Notes: a model not told the origin generated them from the letters alone. A stretch of 64,000 nucleotides of DNA from Rhynchopus euleeides (GCA_963210315.1 OY723298.1:1550001-1614000); one strand, 5' to 3'; numbered from the stretch's first letter, positions 8,765 through 20,300 are shown. Program-made: numbers and translations.

Positions 8765-10084
8765 GGGCGGGTCGAAAGCCTGTCCCAAAATGGGGTTTTT
8801 CGACATAGCAGCCGCGGCCCTCTATTTGACCTTCTGACCCCCCAGAACCCACCATACCCCGGTTTTTGGGCCCTAGGAGTCCGATTTTCGGGCTCCCGAG
8901 CCCCGGAAAGTCGATTTTTGATGATGTTAAAATTTTGTTCCCTATACTGCAAAGATGCATACTGATGCAGAGTGGGAACCGTCATCAACTTGCACAGTGT
9001 GCGGTGCTTGGCTGCAAGGGACAGGCGGCACAACTGGCCACTGCTCCGACACTGAGATGCTGGTCTGGCCAACGAACTCTTTGTAAGTTGAAAGGTCTCC
9101 TCTGTCGGGAGGGGGGTTTGCGAACCAACCCTCACGACTTGCTCATGGCTTGCTGAGCAGGGCGTGCAATGACTTTCTGATTATTCAGGACGTGCATTCG
9201 AAGCCCGCGCACTTCTTCTGTGAAATGGTTGTTGCGAGAGTTGCACTGTGTGATTCCTTGATCCCCTTCCTCGCCTCAGCGTACGGAGGACGCTTGAATG
9301 TCCCGAGCATATCCTTCGCAGCGTCTTTAGCCAGTTCCGCGCACTCGTCATTTACATAAGGCGCGTGCAGCATAAATACCCGGACACTGTTCTGAGACCA
9401 GGTCCCACAGGACCCTGGTCTTGAGCGCCAGAAGAGAACCTTGATGATAAGCTCGGGCTCTGCGTTGCAGCTGGGTACTCGCTGCGCTCTTCCACCTCCC
9501 TTGACTGTCTGCATCCACAGGAGAAATGCTTCGCAGATAACGGCAGCAGTGGCAAGTGTTTAGTCGGGACAGTTTACCTGCCTTGCATTCTAAGAGAGCA
9601 TTCTCATGAGGGCATCAACACTAATGCATCACTGTCGGCTATGATGACATCCTCCCTGTTCCTGGCAGCTCCGAGTTCAATAGCAGGCCACCCAACGACT
9701 GTGTCAGATGGCAGTATTCGATGGCATCTTCTCACTGTCCGAATCGTTGGGATACGACGTTGTTTGTGGCGCGGATGAGCGGTTGCATCAGAAAATCACA
9801 GCCGCAGGATGGTGTGCGCTCGGACGTCCCAGGATGAGAGTGTTTTACTATCTGCCCGTGGCAGGCGTCCGTGCCATGACCCGGAGGTGCAGTATAGGGA
9901 ACGGAAAAATTGACATCATCAAAAATCGACTTTCCGGGGCTCGGGAGCCCGAAAATCGGACTCCTAGGGCCCAAAAACCGGGGTATGGTGGGTTCTGGGG
10001 GGTCAGAAGGTCAAATAGAGGGCCGCGGCTGCTATGTCGAAAAACACCATTTTGGGACAAAAAAACGGGGCTTTCGACCCCCCC
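8765..10084. mobile_element. MITE-like element B, ~190-bp terminal inverted repeats, TA-flanked
   Basis: Element of 1320 bp with long terminal inverted repeats (8765-8950 and 9889-10084) that remain nearly identical apart from a few indels. The ends read GGGCGGGTCGAAAGCC at the left and, in reverse complement, GGGGGGGTCGAAAGCC at the right. It is flanked by TA at 8763-8764 and 10085-10086. The left TA is shared with element A, so the two elements abut. The interior has no recognised ORF. The high similarity of the arms suggests a young insertion. Confidence 0.75.
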
Positions 10085-10157
10085 TACCCCCCCCCCCCCC
10101 CCCCCCATCCCCCAACTCAACGGCTGCCCAGCGTGACGCCTTATCTATCTTGTCAGG

Positions 10158-10266
10158 GGGGGCCCTCGCTACCAAGTGTGACTGAGTGAGAAAAAGTGAG
10201 AAGTCAGCCATGTTTGGCTGACAACTGACGACTCGTGACTCACAGTGACTCGTAGCGAGGGCCCCC
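10158..10266. repeat. Short fold-back sequence
   Basis: About 109 bp that folds on itself: GGGGGCCCTCGCTAC at the left pairs with GTAGCGAGGGCCCCC at the right. Inner matches include GTCAGCCA with TGGCTGAC. It could be a very small MITE or a structured transcript. No target duplication is clear. Confidence 0.55.
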
Positions 10267-13200
10267 AGGGCAGTTCATTCTCTTCTGTGCTTTTAGAGAG
10301 AAGGCCGACATCTCCCCGTCTGGAACCTATTTCCCGCCCCACCCCCGCCCACACATTTTTACTGACAGGACATCCCTGGCCCATGCCTCCCCCCAATTTG
10401 ACATTCTGAATGCAATATAAAACTCAAACGAAACATGTGGGAGGGGGGTGGGGGGGGGGAAATTTTGTTGTCAGTTCGGCGTAGCCAACTGGGGGAAACT
10501 TTCTGTGCCTTGGGCTGGATCTTGCGACCCCCCCCCCCTCCCCATTCACACCACTTCATCAGACTAGGGGAGTGGTGTACACAAAGAGTGGGGGGGGAGC
10601 CTGCATTCCGACTAACAACTTTCGGCAGAAATTGGTTTGCCGTCACTTCACGATCCAGCAGAGGCACAGATAGTTGTATCGCAGATCGTCTGCCACTCAC
10701 CACCATACACACTGCAAAGGTGCAGGCAGGCTTTGCGGTGTTTGTGTAACCCACATTTCAAATGCCTTTTGGCTTGGGTTCAGGCCCCGCCGGGGAGACG
10801 CACATTGTGGGTGGCGTCAGGCCAGCTCAAAAGTCAGTTCAAAATAAAGCGGTTGTTCCAATTCAAAAGCCCTTGCCAATGCCTCCCTCCCCCCCCCCCC
10901 CTTTTTCGTTGCAAGACCCTTGAGGTGTGGGAGAGCAGCCACGCCCCGGACCCCATCCCGATATGTGGAAATAGTCCGAAAAGGGTGCTTTTTGTGTTTG
11001 CGGATTTTAACGCACTGCTGTATCGCCCAACCTCGCCCCTTTCCCCCCATCCCCCCTCCCCCCGGAGGAGTCAGGCCTAGACACGCCTGTGCTGCTGTGG
11101 GCGCAGCCGGGTGTGCTGCCCATCGACACGGCGCTGCCTCCCCCCCGCTCTGCTATAGAACCCCCAGTGGGTGTAGTGTGTGAGTGTGTTGCGGCCTCTC
11201 ATGTGTGTGTGTGTGATTGATTCCTAGATTGTTGCCAAAAAAAATAGGACACATTCACACGGCTTGGACATACAGAGGGCCCGTTTCCTGTGTTCTGTGA
11301 CATCACTTCCGTTTGGAGGGGTAGGTGGGGAGGGGGAGGGGGAGGGTATCTTCCGAGAAAACAGGCGAATGTGCAGAGAGCGAGCGGCAATATCCAAGCG
11401 AGCTCAGGCAGCGCAGCATCGTCTTTTCCTCGGCTTGACCCACCCCCTTCCCCCCACCTTTTCTTTGCACTAGATCTGTGCTGCTGCTGCTGCTGAGCAT
11501 TGCCATTTTTCCCCCCATGGGTACCCCCGCCCAACCCGCCACCCTTGGAGGGTTTGACATCACTTCAAATTGCCGGGACTCGTTGAATTGGTCTGGTTGG
11601 GGTCGCCAATAAGGGGGAAAAAAGGCTGCAATCGGCAGTTGCACAGATTGCATCGAAAATGACGGAGGGTGTGGGTTTCGGTGGGTTTTTGCGCCGGATG
11701 CGACGACATCAATTCAGATGTCCGGGCCACATGCTTCCATTTCCCCCCTGGGCATATTTCTGAACGCTTGTTGTTCAGTGGGGTGTGTGTGTGTGTGTGT
11801 GTGTGTGGTGTGCTTCTCGCGTTCGACGAATCTCCGCTAGTTCTTTAGCAAAAGTTTCGGCGCCTGTTTCCGAACGAAAAACGCCCTGTTGGGGGACGCC
11901 CTTCGCTCTGTGCCACGCTGTGTCTAACTGTGCCACATTATGGCAAGTGTTGGTGTAAGGCCCAGCTTCCGGCCCAGCTTATTTCCGCCTTCTGTGATTT
12001 GGGTTCGCTGGAGCGAACTGGCATCGCTGTAAGTGTGCCCTGTCGGCCACAGCGTGATAACCGACCCCGCTACAGGGATTCTCCGCTACGTGGTGATCGT
12101 CAGTGCATTTTGGTGCATTTCCAGTTGAATTAGCTGAAAGCTGGCGAAGAAGGTTGACGAAATATAGCGACCAGCGAAGATCCCCTTATAACTTTTCTGC
12201 ACTTCTGAGCAGAGAGCACTTCCCCTCTGAGGCATCGCGTTTGTTCGAATTCTTGATTGAGTTCCCTCGAACGGCTCCAGGGCTCCATGATATGTTTGTG
12301 GTAGTAACTGAGTGTGAGTTGTGTGTGTATGAGAGAGCCGATAATCGTCGAACCGAAATTACATTTAAAAAAGAGCAAAATTGTCTCGTCGCCCCTGTCG
12401 TGCCCCCTCCCCCCTCCCCACCCTCCCCCTCCTGCCCCGCATCCCCCCCCCCCCTCCCCCAGTACCGAATTTAGTTATCCTTTCTTGTGACCTCTGTCCA
12501 TTCCTTTTCCTCCCCCGCCACATCCTTCGCCCCGCGCAAAAAAATATCCACTCTCTGTTCCATGCGACTTTCAGCCACCCCCATCCCCCCTTTCTTTTGT
12601 TGGTTACGTAAATCTTTTTTTTTTCAGCGCCCGCCACCATCGCCAGCTCTCCAGCGCCCCCCACCCCCCAACCAGCGTCGGCCCCGCATCTCCTGTCTCG
12701 CTGTTTGCCCCGCTTCAAAAAAAATGGTCATTTGTTTTCTCTTTCCCATTGTCCCGTTGATCCACACGGAGGGATCAACGGGTGTCGTGCTGCAGCGCTA
12801 CCTGTCTTCCCTTTGTGGGTTTTCCGAGGTATTCTAATGTTGCCCCGTCGGTGCAACGGCAGTGCTACATCGTGAAAAAGCCAAGAGTCGGAAGCGGCCG
12901 ATATTTTCTCGATGATTTTCAGTCTCACCAAGAGGGCGGTCATACTCTTCGTGTTGTGATCTGCCCCGGCCTGGCCGAAGGTGGTGGTGTGCTGACAGAT
13001 TCCGAAAAAGAGAAAAGTTCCGACTCGACTCACATGAAGGGGGTGTACCCGCCGATTCTGCAGGTCATCCGGGGTTGCAGCTGCACGTCGTCTCTAAAGA
13101 AGAAAGGAAAAAAAACGAATTTCGGAAAAATAAATGAAACAGTTTTGTCCCTGCCCAGAAAATACAAGCTTTGCTTGTCACAGCGAAAGAGTCGATGGGT

Positions 13201-13921
13201 GAGTTCCGGCGTGCGCAGCGTGTCAGGATACAGCATATCACAAAATCGCACCGCCTCGTCAAAGACGGGTGTTGTGACCCCTTCCAAGGGGGTCACAACA
13301 CACTGCCGATTGTGCGCACCAACAGAACCCGACTCTTTGTGATAGTTCGGTGCAGCCTAACTGCGAGAGGAAACTTTCCCACAGAGCCGCACTTTCTTTG
13401 CTGCCTTGCTTCAAGACGTAGCGGGAGGGCTGGCAGATATCTTGTGAATGATAAAACCATTTTTCATGGAACGAAGAACGGTAGGAGGAGCCGCAGAATC
13501 GAACGGCTCGTCTCCTACTCAGTGCAAAAATGCATGCGTATTGCGGAGCACACACACACTCTTGGCGCAATGCGAAGCGTTGCGAACAAGAGAAATTCAG
13601 TGCGCGTGGTGGGGGTGTGGGGGGGGGGGGGGGTGTTGCCGGGAAAATCTACACAGCGGAGGCCGGGGAACCGCTCTTGCCTACCCCGTCGTTCATTTAT
13701 CGGTCGAGATGCCTCGTGGATCTCAGACCAGGCCTGCCCGACGTACTGCCTCACGAAACAACCACTTCTAAAACTAGTTTTCTCTATTTTCTCCCCGTCT
13801 CTACTTCAAAGGCCCTTACTGTACAGTGAAAGTAAAGGAAAATCAACGGGGTCTTCACCCTGTATCAAAAGAAATACCTGTGCCAAGTGTGTGGTATAGC
13901 CGAAATGTGATTTTTTGACTA
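10267..13921. other. Gene-poor region
   Basis: I see no convincing gene. It contains C- and G-homopolymers, a (GT)n microsatellite at about 11783-11809, the inverted copy of the dispersed repeat at about 12070-12185, and a 13-bp perfect-stem hairpin at 13269-13301 (GTGTTGTGACCCC with GGGGTCACAACAC, 7-nt loop). Short open frames here are low-complexity. Confidence 0.6.
13269..13301. repeat. Perfect 13-bp hairpin
   Basis: GTGTTGTGACCCC pairs without mismatch with GGGGTCACAACAC across a 7-nt TTCCAAG loop. No adjacent gene explains it. Confidence 0.6.
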
Positions 13922-14187
13922 CACGGTGGACTCCAGCGGCCCTAGCGGGAGTCTGGGAGCGGGAGTCTGAGAGGGTGTCAAAGACTCCCGCTAGCGGGAG
14001 TCTATACTCCCGCTAGGGGGAGTCTGACTCCCCCTAGCGGGAGTCTTTTCACCTATTTTCATCCATTTTTCCCATGATATAGTTACAGTCTACTGGCGTG
14101 GGGGGTAAAATCATGCGGGGGGAAGGTGGAAGAGGGATGGGGAGGGGCTTGTTTTGCTTCTGTCAGTTTCCCCGGACTCTGGACTAC

Positions 14188-15105
14188 CTACCTATCCTCC
14201 TGGTAGCGGCTGCACCTGCGGAGGTGAGCGGTTAGAATTTGAGGTGTCAAAGTGCGGCCGTCGCCTGTCGTAGTTGTGTTACACCTTGGGCAAGACAAAC
14301 CATCCTGCAGGCTTTCCTCATCTTCTTCGTCAGAACTGTCATCCCCCTCCTGCTGTGCGCGTTGGTCAAGCGTGCTCAAAGTCGCCTCGGATGACACGAA
14401 TGGTGTGAAAGTCGCCCCCAGCGGGATTGGCATTTTGCACAAGCAGAGCGATAATTTGCGGTGTCCTTCGGGGAACCGGAACAGGAAGTAGGGCGCGCTG
14501 CTGGGTTCAACGAAGTCCTGTGTGTTGCAGTGCACAAACCCCTTCTGCAGCTGTGTCAACTGTGTGCAAAGAACATACACAGCCAATCTATGAGCGTGTC
14601 GGGTGTGCAGACACGGACACAGAATGACTTCTCTATACCCGAGGATCCCGTCCTGCGACAGGTGCGCAACCTTCCAAGGCATGCCCGATTCGCGCCGCTT
14701 CTCTTCTGCCATTGCAAGATCTCTCTCGTAAGTTGCGGAGCTGGCGATTGTAACGGCATCTTTCTTGCGATGTCCGTTCTCTGCTTCTTCAAATTCGTCG
14801 TTGTTCTGCAGAGGCACTGCATCTTCTGGAGCCCACCAATGATGGAGACTGTGTACGTAGGCATTGCGCGTTGATCCCTTTTCGGCATGCTCCATCAACC
14901 AGTGAAATATATGCCCTGAGATCCGAGCACGCAAGAAGGGAATCCGGGCTGACTCATCCTTGCATCCCCAGAAGCGCCAGGGGATGTCTGCATACCGGAA
15001 ATGCATGAGGTCTGCAAGGGAGACAAAGAGGTAGCGGAACAAGCCCTTGTTGTGACAGGCAAGCACGACCTTCCGGAACTGAGCACCTGTCCTATGCTGC
15101 GACAC
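14188..15105 (-). CDS. Transposase, C-terminal part (second frame)
   Basis: About 305 residues following the transposase N-terminal frame and read in the -1 frame relative to it. The frame is open upstream past 15105, so it overlaps the end of the first ORF. The first residues of this track are a GTG rather than an ATG, which argues it is not translated independently. Features: a hydrophobic, aromatic-rich segment near the start (SGHIFHWLMEHAEK), an acidic linker (DDSSDEEDEE), and a C-terminal C-x2-C...H-x3-C finger (CPRC...HLRRC). The third catalytic acidic residue should lie here but I cannot place it with confidence. Confidence 0.6.
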   Translation of the reverse strand: MSQHRTGAQFRKVVLACHNKGLFRYLFVSLADLMHFRYADIPWRFWGCKDESARIPFLRARISGHIFHWLMEHAEKGSTRNAYVHSLHHWWAPEDAVPLQNNDEFEEAENGHRKKDAVTIASSATYERDLAMAEEKRRESGMPWKVAHLSQDGILGYREVILCPCLHTRHAHRLAVYVLCTQLTQLQKGFVHCNTQDFVEPSSAPYFLFRFPEGHRKLSLCLCKMPIPLGATFTPFVSSEATLSTLDQRAQQEGDDSSDEEDEESLQDGLSCPRCNTTTTGDGRTLTPQILTAHLRRCSRYQEDR

Positions 15106-15107
15106 AT

Positions 15108-15935
15108 TCAGTGCAAGGTTTGTACAGGTCTTGTCGAATATTTTTTTGTTGTCTCATCCAGTACCCTGATCAGCCGCATGGCGAGCCCCTTGCAGTCATG
15201 GAGTGCTGGGGTGACGTAGCGGGCATTGGGAAGCACACCTGCCAAGAGGGAGGGGTAGCCAGCCTCTTTCATCTCAGAGAGAGTCAGGTGCGGGTATCGA
15301 TGCACCTGTTGATACCAGCGTTCTTCTGGGATGTCGCACAGTGAGCATCGGTGCCCTCGCCCCCCGCATCGCCTCATTGTTGCCCACTGCTCAGCATGGT
15401 CGGCGGTTATTCTTGCTATGGACACACTCGCGACATGCACCCCTCGGAAGATTTTCGCTTTGTGCAGCCTCATGATCTGTTGCAGCAACGCGTGATTTTG
15501 GAACAGCTTGTGATCACCTTTCGGAAGGTCTGAGAAAGTAATACCCGGCGCAGTCATCGTGTTTTCGGGATTGATGCCCCCGAGAGACAGACGGACACGT
15601 GCGTTATCGGAACGTAATGAATTACGTGGCGTGTATCCGTCCGTGTACATGACGCCGAGAAGTGGCACGCTACACTGCATTGTCGATGATTCTCCCGCCT
15701 CTTCTTCGAGGAACTCAAATGCCCCGAGCAAACCACGGGAAAGGCGCCATTCAACACGTTCGCAGGCAGGCTTCTCCATTTCGCGGAGTCGCTTTCGTGA
15801 CACACCCAGGTTCTCACCAACACGCTCCTTATGAAGCTGGTTGACCTTGGCGAGTGTCCGTTGAGACATCCGAAGGGCATGCCGGTTGGCAGCAAGAGTC
15901 TCCCCGACACTCTTCGCTTCATTTGCATTCGACAT
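15108..15935 (-). CDS. DDE-type transposase, N-terminal/catalytic part (CMC/Transib-like)
   Basis: 275 residues from the ATG at 15935. The core is MYTDGYTP (Asp99), then ITADHAEQW (Asp179), then RCSLCD (Cys197, Cys200) exactly 18 residues after Asp179, then PALHDCKGLAMRLI (His246). This order (Asp, Asp, CxxC insertion, LH-rich helix) is the layout of CACTA/CMC transposases (NDFPAY...ACPIC...MHIEKNV) and, more distantly, of Transib/RAG1. The frame ends in TGA just after a run of seven A (AAC AAA AAA A context), where the continuing sequence switches to the -1 frame. It would cut and paste the element by its CACGGTGG ends. I read DDE-type with fair confidence; the exact superfamily is less certain. 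Confidence 0.65.
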   Translation of the reverse strand: MSNANEAKSVGETLAANRHALRMSQRTLAKVNQLHKERVGENLGVSRKRLREMEKPACERVEWRLSRGLLGAFEFLEEEAGESSTMQCSVPLLGVMYTDGYTPRNSLRSDNARVRLSLGGINPENTMTAPGITFSDLPKGDHKLFQNHALLQQIMRLHKAKIFRGVHVASVSIARITADHAEQWATMRRCGGRGHRCSLCDIPEERWYQQVHRYPHLTLSEMKEAGYPSLLAGVLPNARYVTPALHDCKGLAMRLIRVLDETTKKYSTRPVQTLH

Positions 15936-16138
15936 GGTTCGATGGCATGGGTCTTGAAAATACCCCCTGTGACACCTGTGAGAGCGAGTGTGAGTGGAGC
16001 CGAATAAGGTTGCAACACACACACCACGTCAGATGTAGCCAAGCGAAAAAACTGTCGATGTTTTGGAGTGTGGGGTTTGTGGCTTCCATGACAGTCTGAT
16101 CATTCAACTTCCGCAGGCTGATGCACAGCCAGCTTCCC

Positions 16139-17140
16139 TCAGAGGGTGTCCATGTCGTCCTCCTCCACTGTGATGGCCTGCGGGATGCTCGGAGGGGCTT
16201 CTTCCTCTGTGTCGGGGACCTCAGGCTGTGCGAGGTCGATCCCCAGCAGGTCCTTGTACCTCCCCACGGTGGAGGTGTTGGCCTGGCCTGAGCCGGTCAC
16301 CGTGGCGCGGGGCTGTTCCAAAGGAACGGTGACCTTCCACAGGGCCAACTGCCCCTCCACCTGCTCGCAGGTGATGGGCTCGCCATCGGCAGGGCTCCTG
16401 GGGAGGAAATAGGTGGCGGTGTATGTGCCGCTGGGGATTGTCGAACCCTCGTGGACCACGCGAAGACACGTCAGCGACACCTGCAGGCCTGTCACTGAAA
16501 ACTCAACCCGGGTCAACAGCCCCTCGAGCATCACCACATGCACGTTGGCTGCCCCAGGCAACGGGGTGACCACCGGGAAGTGCTGCATCACATTCTTCGT
16601 CGTAGTATCCTCCTCCTGCTGCACGGCAGTGTACACGTTGTTCATCTCGACCTCCTTGTAGGCCGGGGCAAGCGCAGCAAGGACCCGCTGGTACAGCGGA
16701 TTCTTCTTGTGGCCCTCCTCCGCCCAAGCCAAGGGCATCTTTGGCTTGAGGGTGACACCCACCAACTTGGTGTCTTGCACCTTCCCGCGCTTCACCTCAA
16801 CCCTGTAGGTGGCGGGGAGGGTGCCGTCCTTCTGCATCATCTCGACCTCCCTCACAGCGAGCTTGTCCATGTCAGGGAATACGGCGGTGATGGCGTTGGC
16901 CACCTGGGGGCTGTGCTTGTTGATCTCCTTGCCGGTCAACACCGTTGCTAGGAGCCTTCTAATGGATCCCAGTGTCAGCACACTTCCCCCTTTTTTAACG
17001 AGGAAGGCCGTGCAAAAATCAGCCACAATGTTCGTCGCCTCCGCAGCCTCGGGACTCTCTGCGCTCTTCTTCTTCTTACTCGACTTCGCCGCCGGCTTCG
17101 CTGCCACCTTCACTGCCGGCTTCGTTGTCGTCTTCCCCAT
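16139..17140 (-). CDS. Accessory protein of the CACTA-like element, unknown function
   Basis: 333 residues, not recognised. The first ~30 residues are a Lys/Ala/Pro-rich basic tail (KPAAKSSKKKKSAESPEAAE) resembling histone H1 or other DNA-binding tails. Residues about 35-105 look helical (FCTAFLVKKGGSVLTLGSIRR...). The rest alternates short beta-like segments, and the C-terminus is acidic (EEEAPPS...EEDDMDTL). It lies inside the inverted ends of the transposon, in the same direction as the transposase, and is preceded by CTCGCAG/ACCTG about 15 nt before the start (possible trans-splice acceptor). CACTA elements of plants also carry a second, DNA-binding gene; a similar role is an inference. 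Confidence 0.6.
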   Translation of the reverse strand: MGKTTTKPAVKVAAKPAAKSSKKKKSAESPEAAEATNIVADFCTAFLVKKGGSVLTLGSIRRLLATVLTGKEINKHSPQVANAITAVFPDMDKLAVREVEMMQKDGTLPATYRVEVKRGKVQDTKLVGVTLKPKMPLAWAEEGHKKNPLYQRVLAALAPAYKEVEMNNVYTAVQQEEDTTTKNVMQHFPVVTPLPGAANVHVVMLEGLLTRVEFSVTGLQVSLTCLRVVHEGSTIPSGTYTATYFLPRSPADGEPITCEQVEGQLALWKVTVPLEQPRATVTGSGQANTSTVGRYKDLLGIDLAQPEVPDTEEEAPPSIPQAITVEEDDMDTL

Positions 17141-17374
17141 TTTTGTGAATCAGGTCTGCGAGCTGGGATGGGTGGAAACGTCCGTTTGGTGTGTGTGTGT
17201 GTGGCTGTACTTCAGTGACGAGTGCCACATTGCATAGGTATCATGGGAAAAATGAGTGAAAATAGGTGAAAAGACTCCCGCTAGGGGGAGTCAGACTCCC
17301 GCTAGCGGGAGTTGGACTCCCCCTAGTTGAGACTCCCGAAAAGGGTTACCCTACCCCCAGTGGAGTCCACCGTG

Positions 17375-20300
17375 TACGAACGAAGTACGAATTATGGGGG
17401 GGGGGTATCGGCTGTACCAAGTGTGACACCCTGTTTTGCTAGAGGGAACATCACTCTTCTGCGACTTTGCGAGAGCGCACGACGCCATACCCCACCTCCC
17501 ACCCGCCCTCCAAAGGGAGGGTCCCGATGCTTGGGATCGCACTCCTCAGCCCCCACCCACCACCCCTCTTCCTTTGGTCTCGCCGTGGGTTTGATGCATT
17601 TGGGCCGTGCTGTGCATGGATGTGTTCTGTGCGCTTCCCCCACAGTGCCCCAGATGTTGGGGGGTTGCCGGGCAATAGTTCAAAAAAAAACAATTCGTTC
17701 AAAAAAAACGTGTCTCATTGAATCGCACTTTGTGGAAGAGAAAAAAAGTATGTCCTTTGGCAACAAAGGAGATAATGTTGTTTTTGAAAGCGGTTTGCTG
17801 CCAGGGGGGGTTTATTTGGTCCATCCGAATCACAACCCTCTCTCGAAGGTCGAACCGCCTTCCGTGTTAGCCTCAAGGGAATGCGATAACGATTCATTTC
17901 GCTTGGATCTGGCACGATCCCATGCGAATGGGAGTAAAGTGGTGCGGCGCGGTGAGAAGAAGAAGAAGAGGAAAGGGAGCGAATCAAAAAAAATATCGAC
18001 CAGTCTGCACAAAACGTATTGTCTCCGTGAGGATGTGTGCCCCTCTGTCTTGAAGGGCGGCCCTTTTTTTAACCAAGCCAACCAAGCCTGGCACGGTCCC
18101 CCTCCCCCCCCTCCCCCGTTCCTCTTTTAACGAACAAGCTGACATGCAAATGGAATGACTGAAGACATCACTGCGGTCACATAGGCTACATGAACCTGAC
18201 TACAATGATGACACCAGTTACGCACATTTCCACAGATGAGTGCCTTGACGTTTGATCATGAGAACCAAAGAACGTTTTTGCATACCATCACAGCCTAATT
18301 GCCCACACAGTACAACAACACAACACAGGCCGGAAAAAACACTGGATTTCAGACACAACCTGCATAACGAGTGAAGGGTGATCATTCTTGTGCTCCCTTC
18401 AAATTCGATTTCACTACCCCCCCCCCCCTCCCCCTGTGATTATGATAAGCGAAACCGGCTTGCGAGTGTGCGAAAAAAAGTAGGCTTCCCCCCCCCCCCT
18501 CCCCCCTCCACCCCCCCTCCTCCAGGTCCCCCGTCCTCCCTAGTAGTTCAAATATTTCCCTCAGCCGGTTCTAGCCAAATCGTTCTCTTTTTCATTTCTG
18601 GAAGTCTGCCGGCCCCGACACAGCGGTGTGTGAATGTGTCTCACGGGGGGCCTTCGGCTCTGTGTCAACACCGTGTCGGTCCGTCTTCTCCTTTGTGAGG
18701 CGGCTCGCACGTTTCTGCACTTCTGAGCGAAGTCCCCCTGTGATGTTCCTGAGTTGTTCGGACCCCGTTCGGTGCGATGCCAGGGGCAATTTCTGGTTGA
18801 AGCCCATCGGGTGGGGGGGAAGAATATACCCCACCTTTCTTAGAAGGCAGAAATCACCCCGCCCCGCCCCCTATCGCCACAAATCATCTTTTTTGGCTCT
18901 GGGGTGCAGGAACACAATTTGGGTCCCATAATGCCCTTCCCCCGACCCCAACCCCTGCTGTGACATACTGACACTGTTTGGCGCGTGCACCAGGATTTCT
19001 GTCGCCCTTCCTTCCTGCGGCTTCTAATCTTAGGCAGCACAGGTTGCTGTGTGTTCGGCTCAGATGAGTGCCTGTTTTTGAGTGGGCCAAAAAATTCTGC
19101 GCAAGACACACACGACCTGGGGCTGGGTGTGCCCCCTCCCCGCCTTCTGTTGGCAACGCCGACGCGCCCCCAAATCCCCTCCCCGAACTGCCCTCCTCCC
19201 CCGAAAACAAAGGCTATACCCGCCCCCTCAAAAGCTTCCGTTGTCAATCGTCTCCGCACTCTCATAGTGTCTTGCCGAGAATGTGTCTTCTGCCGCGCCA
19301 CGGGAGTTTCCTTTATTTTGCTAATGTCGCACGATCTGCGCACGGAGGGGGTGACATTTCAGTTCTGGGCCGGCTCCCCGCCCGGCATTCATTGCACACC
19401 TCCACACACCCTCTCTCGGGCGAAGGGCTTGCAGGCCCACAGTGGAGACCACACGAAGAGCAAGTGCTCGGTGTGTGTCGACACTACCATATAATATGCA
19501 CGGGTGTGTGGATAGGGGGTCAACCGAATCACGAACGAGCCGCGCAGGTTGCTTGCCTTATGGAAGAATCAGAGCTCCAAACAGATCGGAGATATCGGTC
19601 CCGCCTCCAGCAGCCTGGGAGGAAGGTCTCGCTCATGCAGAAGTGCAGTGGAGTGAGTCGCTCGCTCGATAGGCGGGCAAGGTGACGGAGGGTTGGCACA
19701 GAGGGGACAAACGAGGAGCAGCGGCCTCTCTCTCAGTGCCCCTCTCTCGGGGTGGGGCTGTCAGGAGATACGGCTAAAAAAAAATATCGTTCAAATCGTA
19801 CAAAAAAGAAATACGCACCTGCCCCGTGGTGTGGAGGAGAAGACATCCTTGAAAAAATATCGCAGAGCCGCTCAGAGGAGGTCAAATCGGTCACTCTGCC
19901 CCTCCGCCCCACCCCACCCCACCCCTACCCCCCCGTAACTAGTTCCTATTATTTGGCGAATCCGTTCGAGCGTCCCCCCCCCTCCCCCCCCACTCCCCTC
20001 CCTCCCCTCCCCCCAAGTTCTTTCGAGTGGTGATTATTTCCCCCGTGGTATTTTTTTGTGCAGGAAACGAAAGCTGCATGAGTCCTAGCAAAATCCTCCC
20101 CCGACCCTCACCGCCCCCCCCCCCCTCCCCCCCAAGTCAAGGCCCCTCCCTTCCCGGTTCTCTAGTCGCCCCTCGCTCTCTCTGTCAGCCGTTCCAAATC
20201 ACCCCCCTACCCGCCCACTCGCACCACAACCGGCCCTGCCTGCTGTCGTGACAGTCTGCTGCTTTGTTCCAAACTGCAGAGACATACAGGTGTGACATTG

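Larger units (their letters stand above)
13922..17374 (-). mobile_element. CACTA/CMC-like DNA transposon with CACGGTGG termini
   Basis: 3453-bp element with inverted ends CACGGTGGACTCCA at 13922 and the matching reverse complement ending at 17374. It is flanked by TA on both sides (13920-13921 and 17375-17376), consistent with a 2-bp target duplication. Subterminal regions (13940-14060, 17270-17340) carry the repeated palindromic motif CTAGCGGGAGTC in both orientations, and the inner parts TTTTCACCTATTTTCA and CCCATGATA are also inverted copies. Three ORFs run on the minus strand: an accessory protein (17140-16139) and a split DDE-type transposase (15935-14188). Several short A runs and all ORFs appear well kept, so the insertion seems fairly young. 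Confidence 0.8.

Noticed and set aside
16139-17140. Host histone H1-like gene
   Set aside because: Only the N-terminal tail is H1-like; the gene lies inside transposon ends and runs with the transposase.
13922-17374. Assignment of the transposon to Transib/RAG
   Set aside because: The CACGGTG ends and CxxC layout invite it, but the flanks fit 2 bp and not a 5-bp duplication, and the TDG...LHDCKG pattern is nearer CMC elements.
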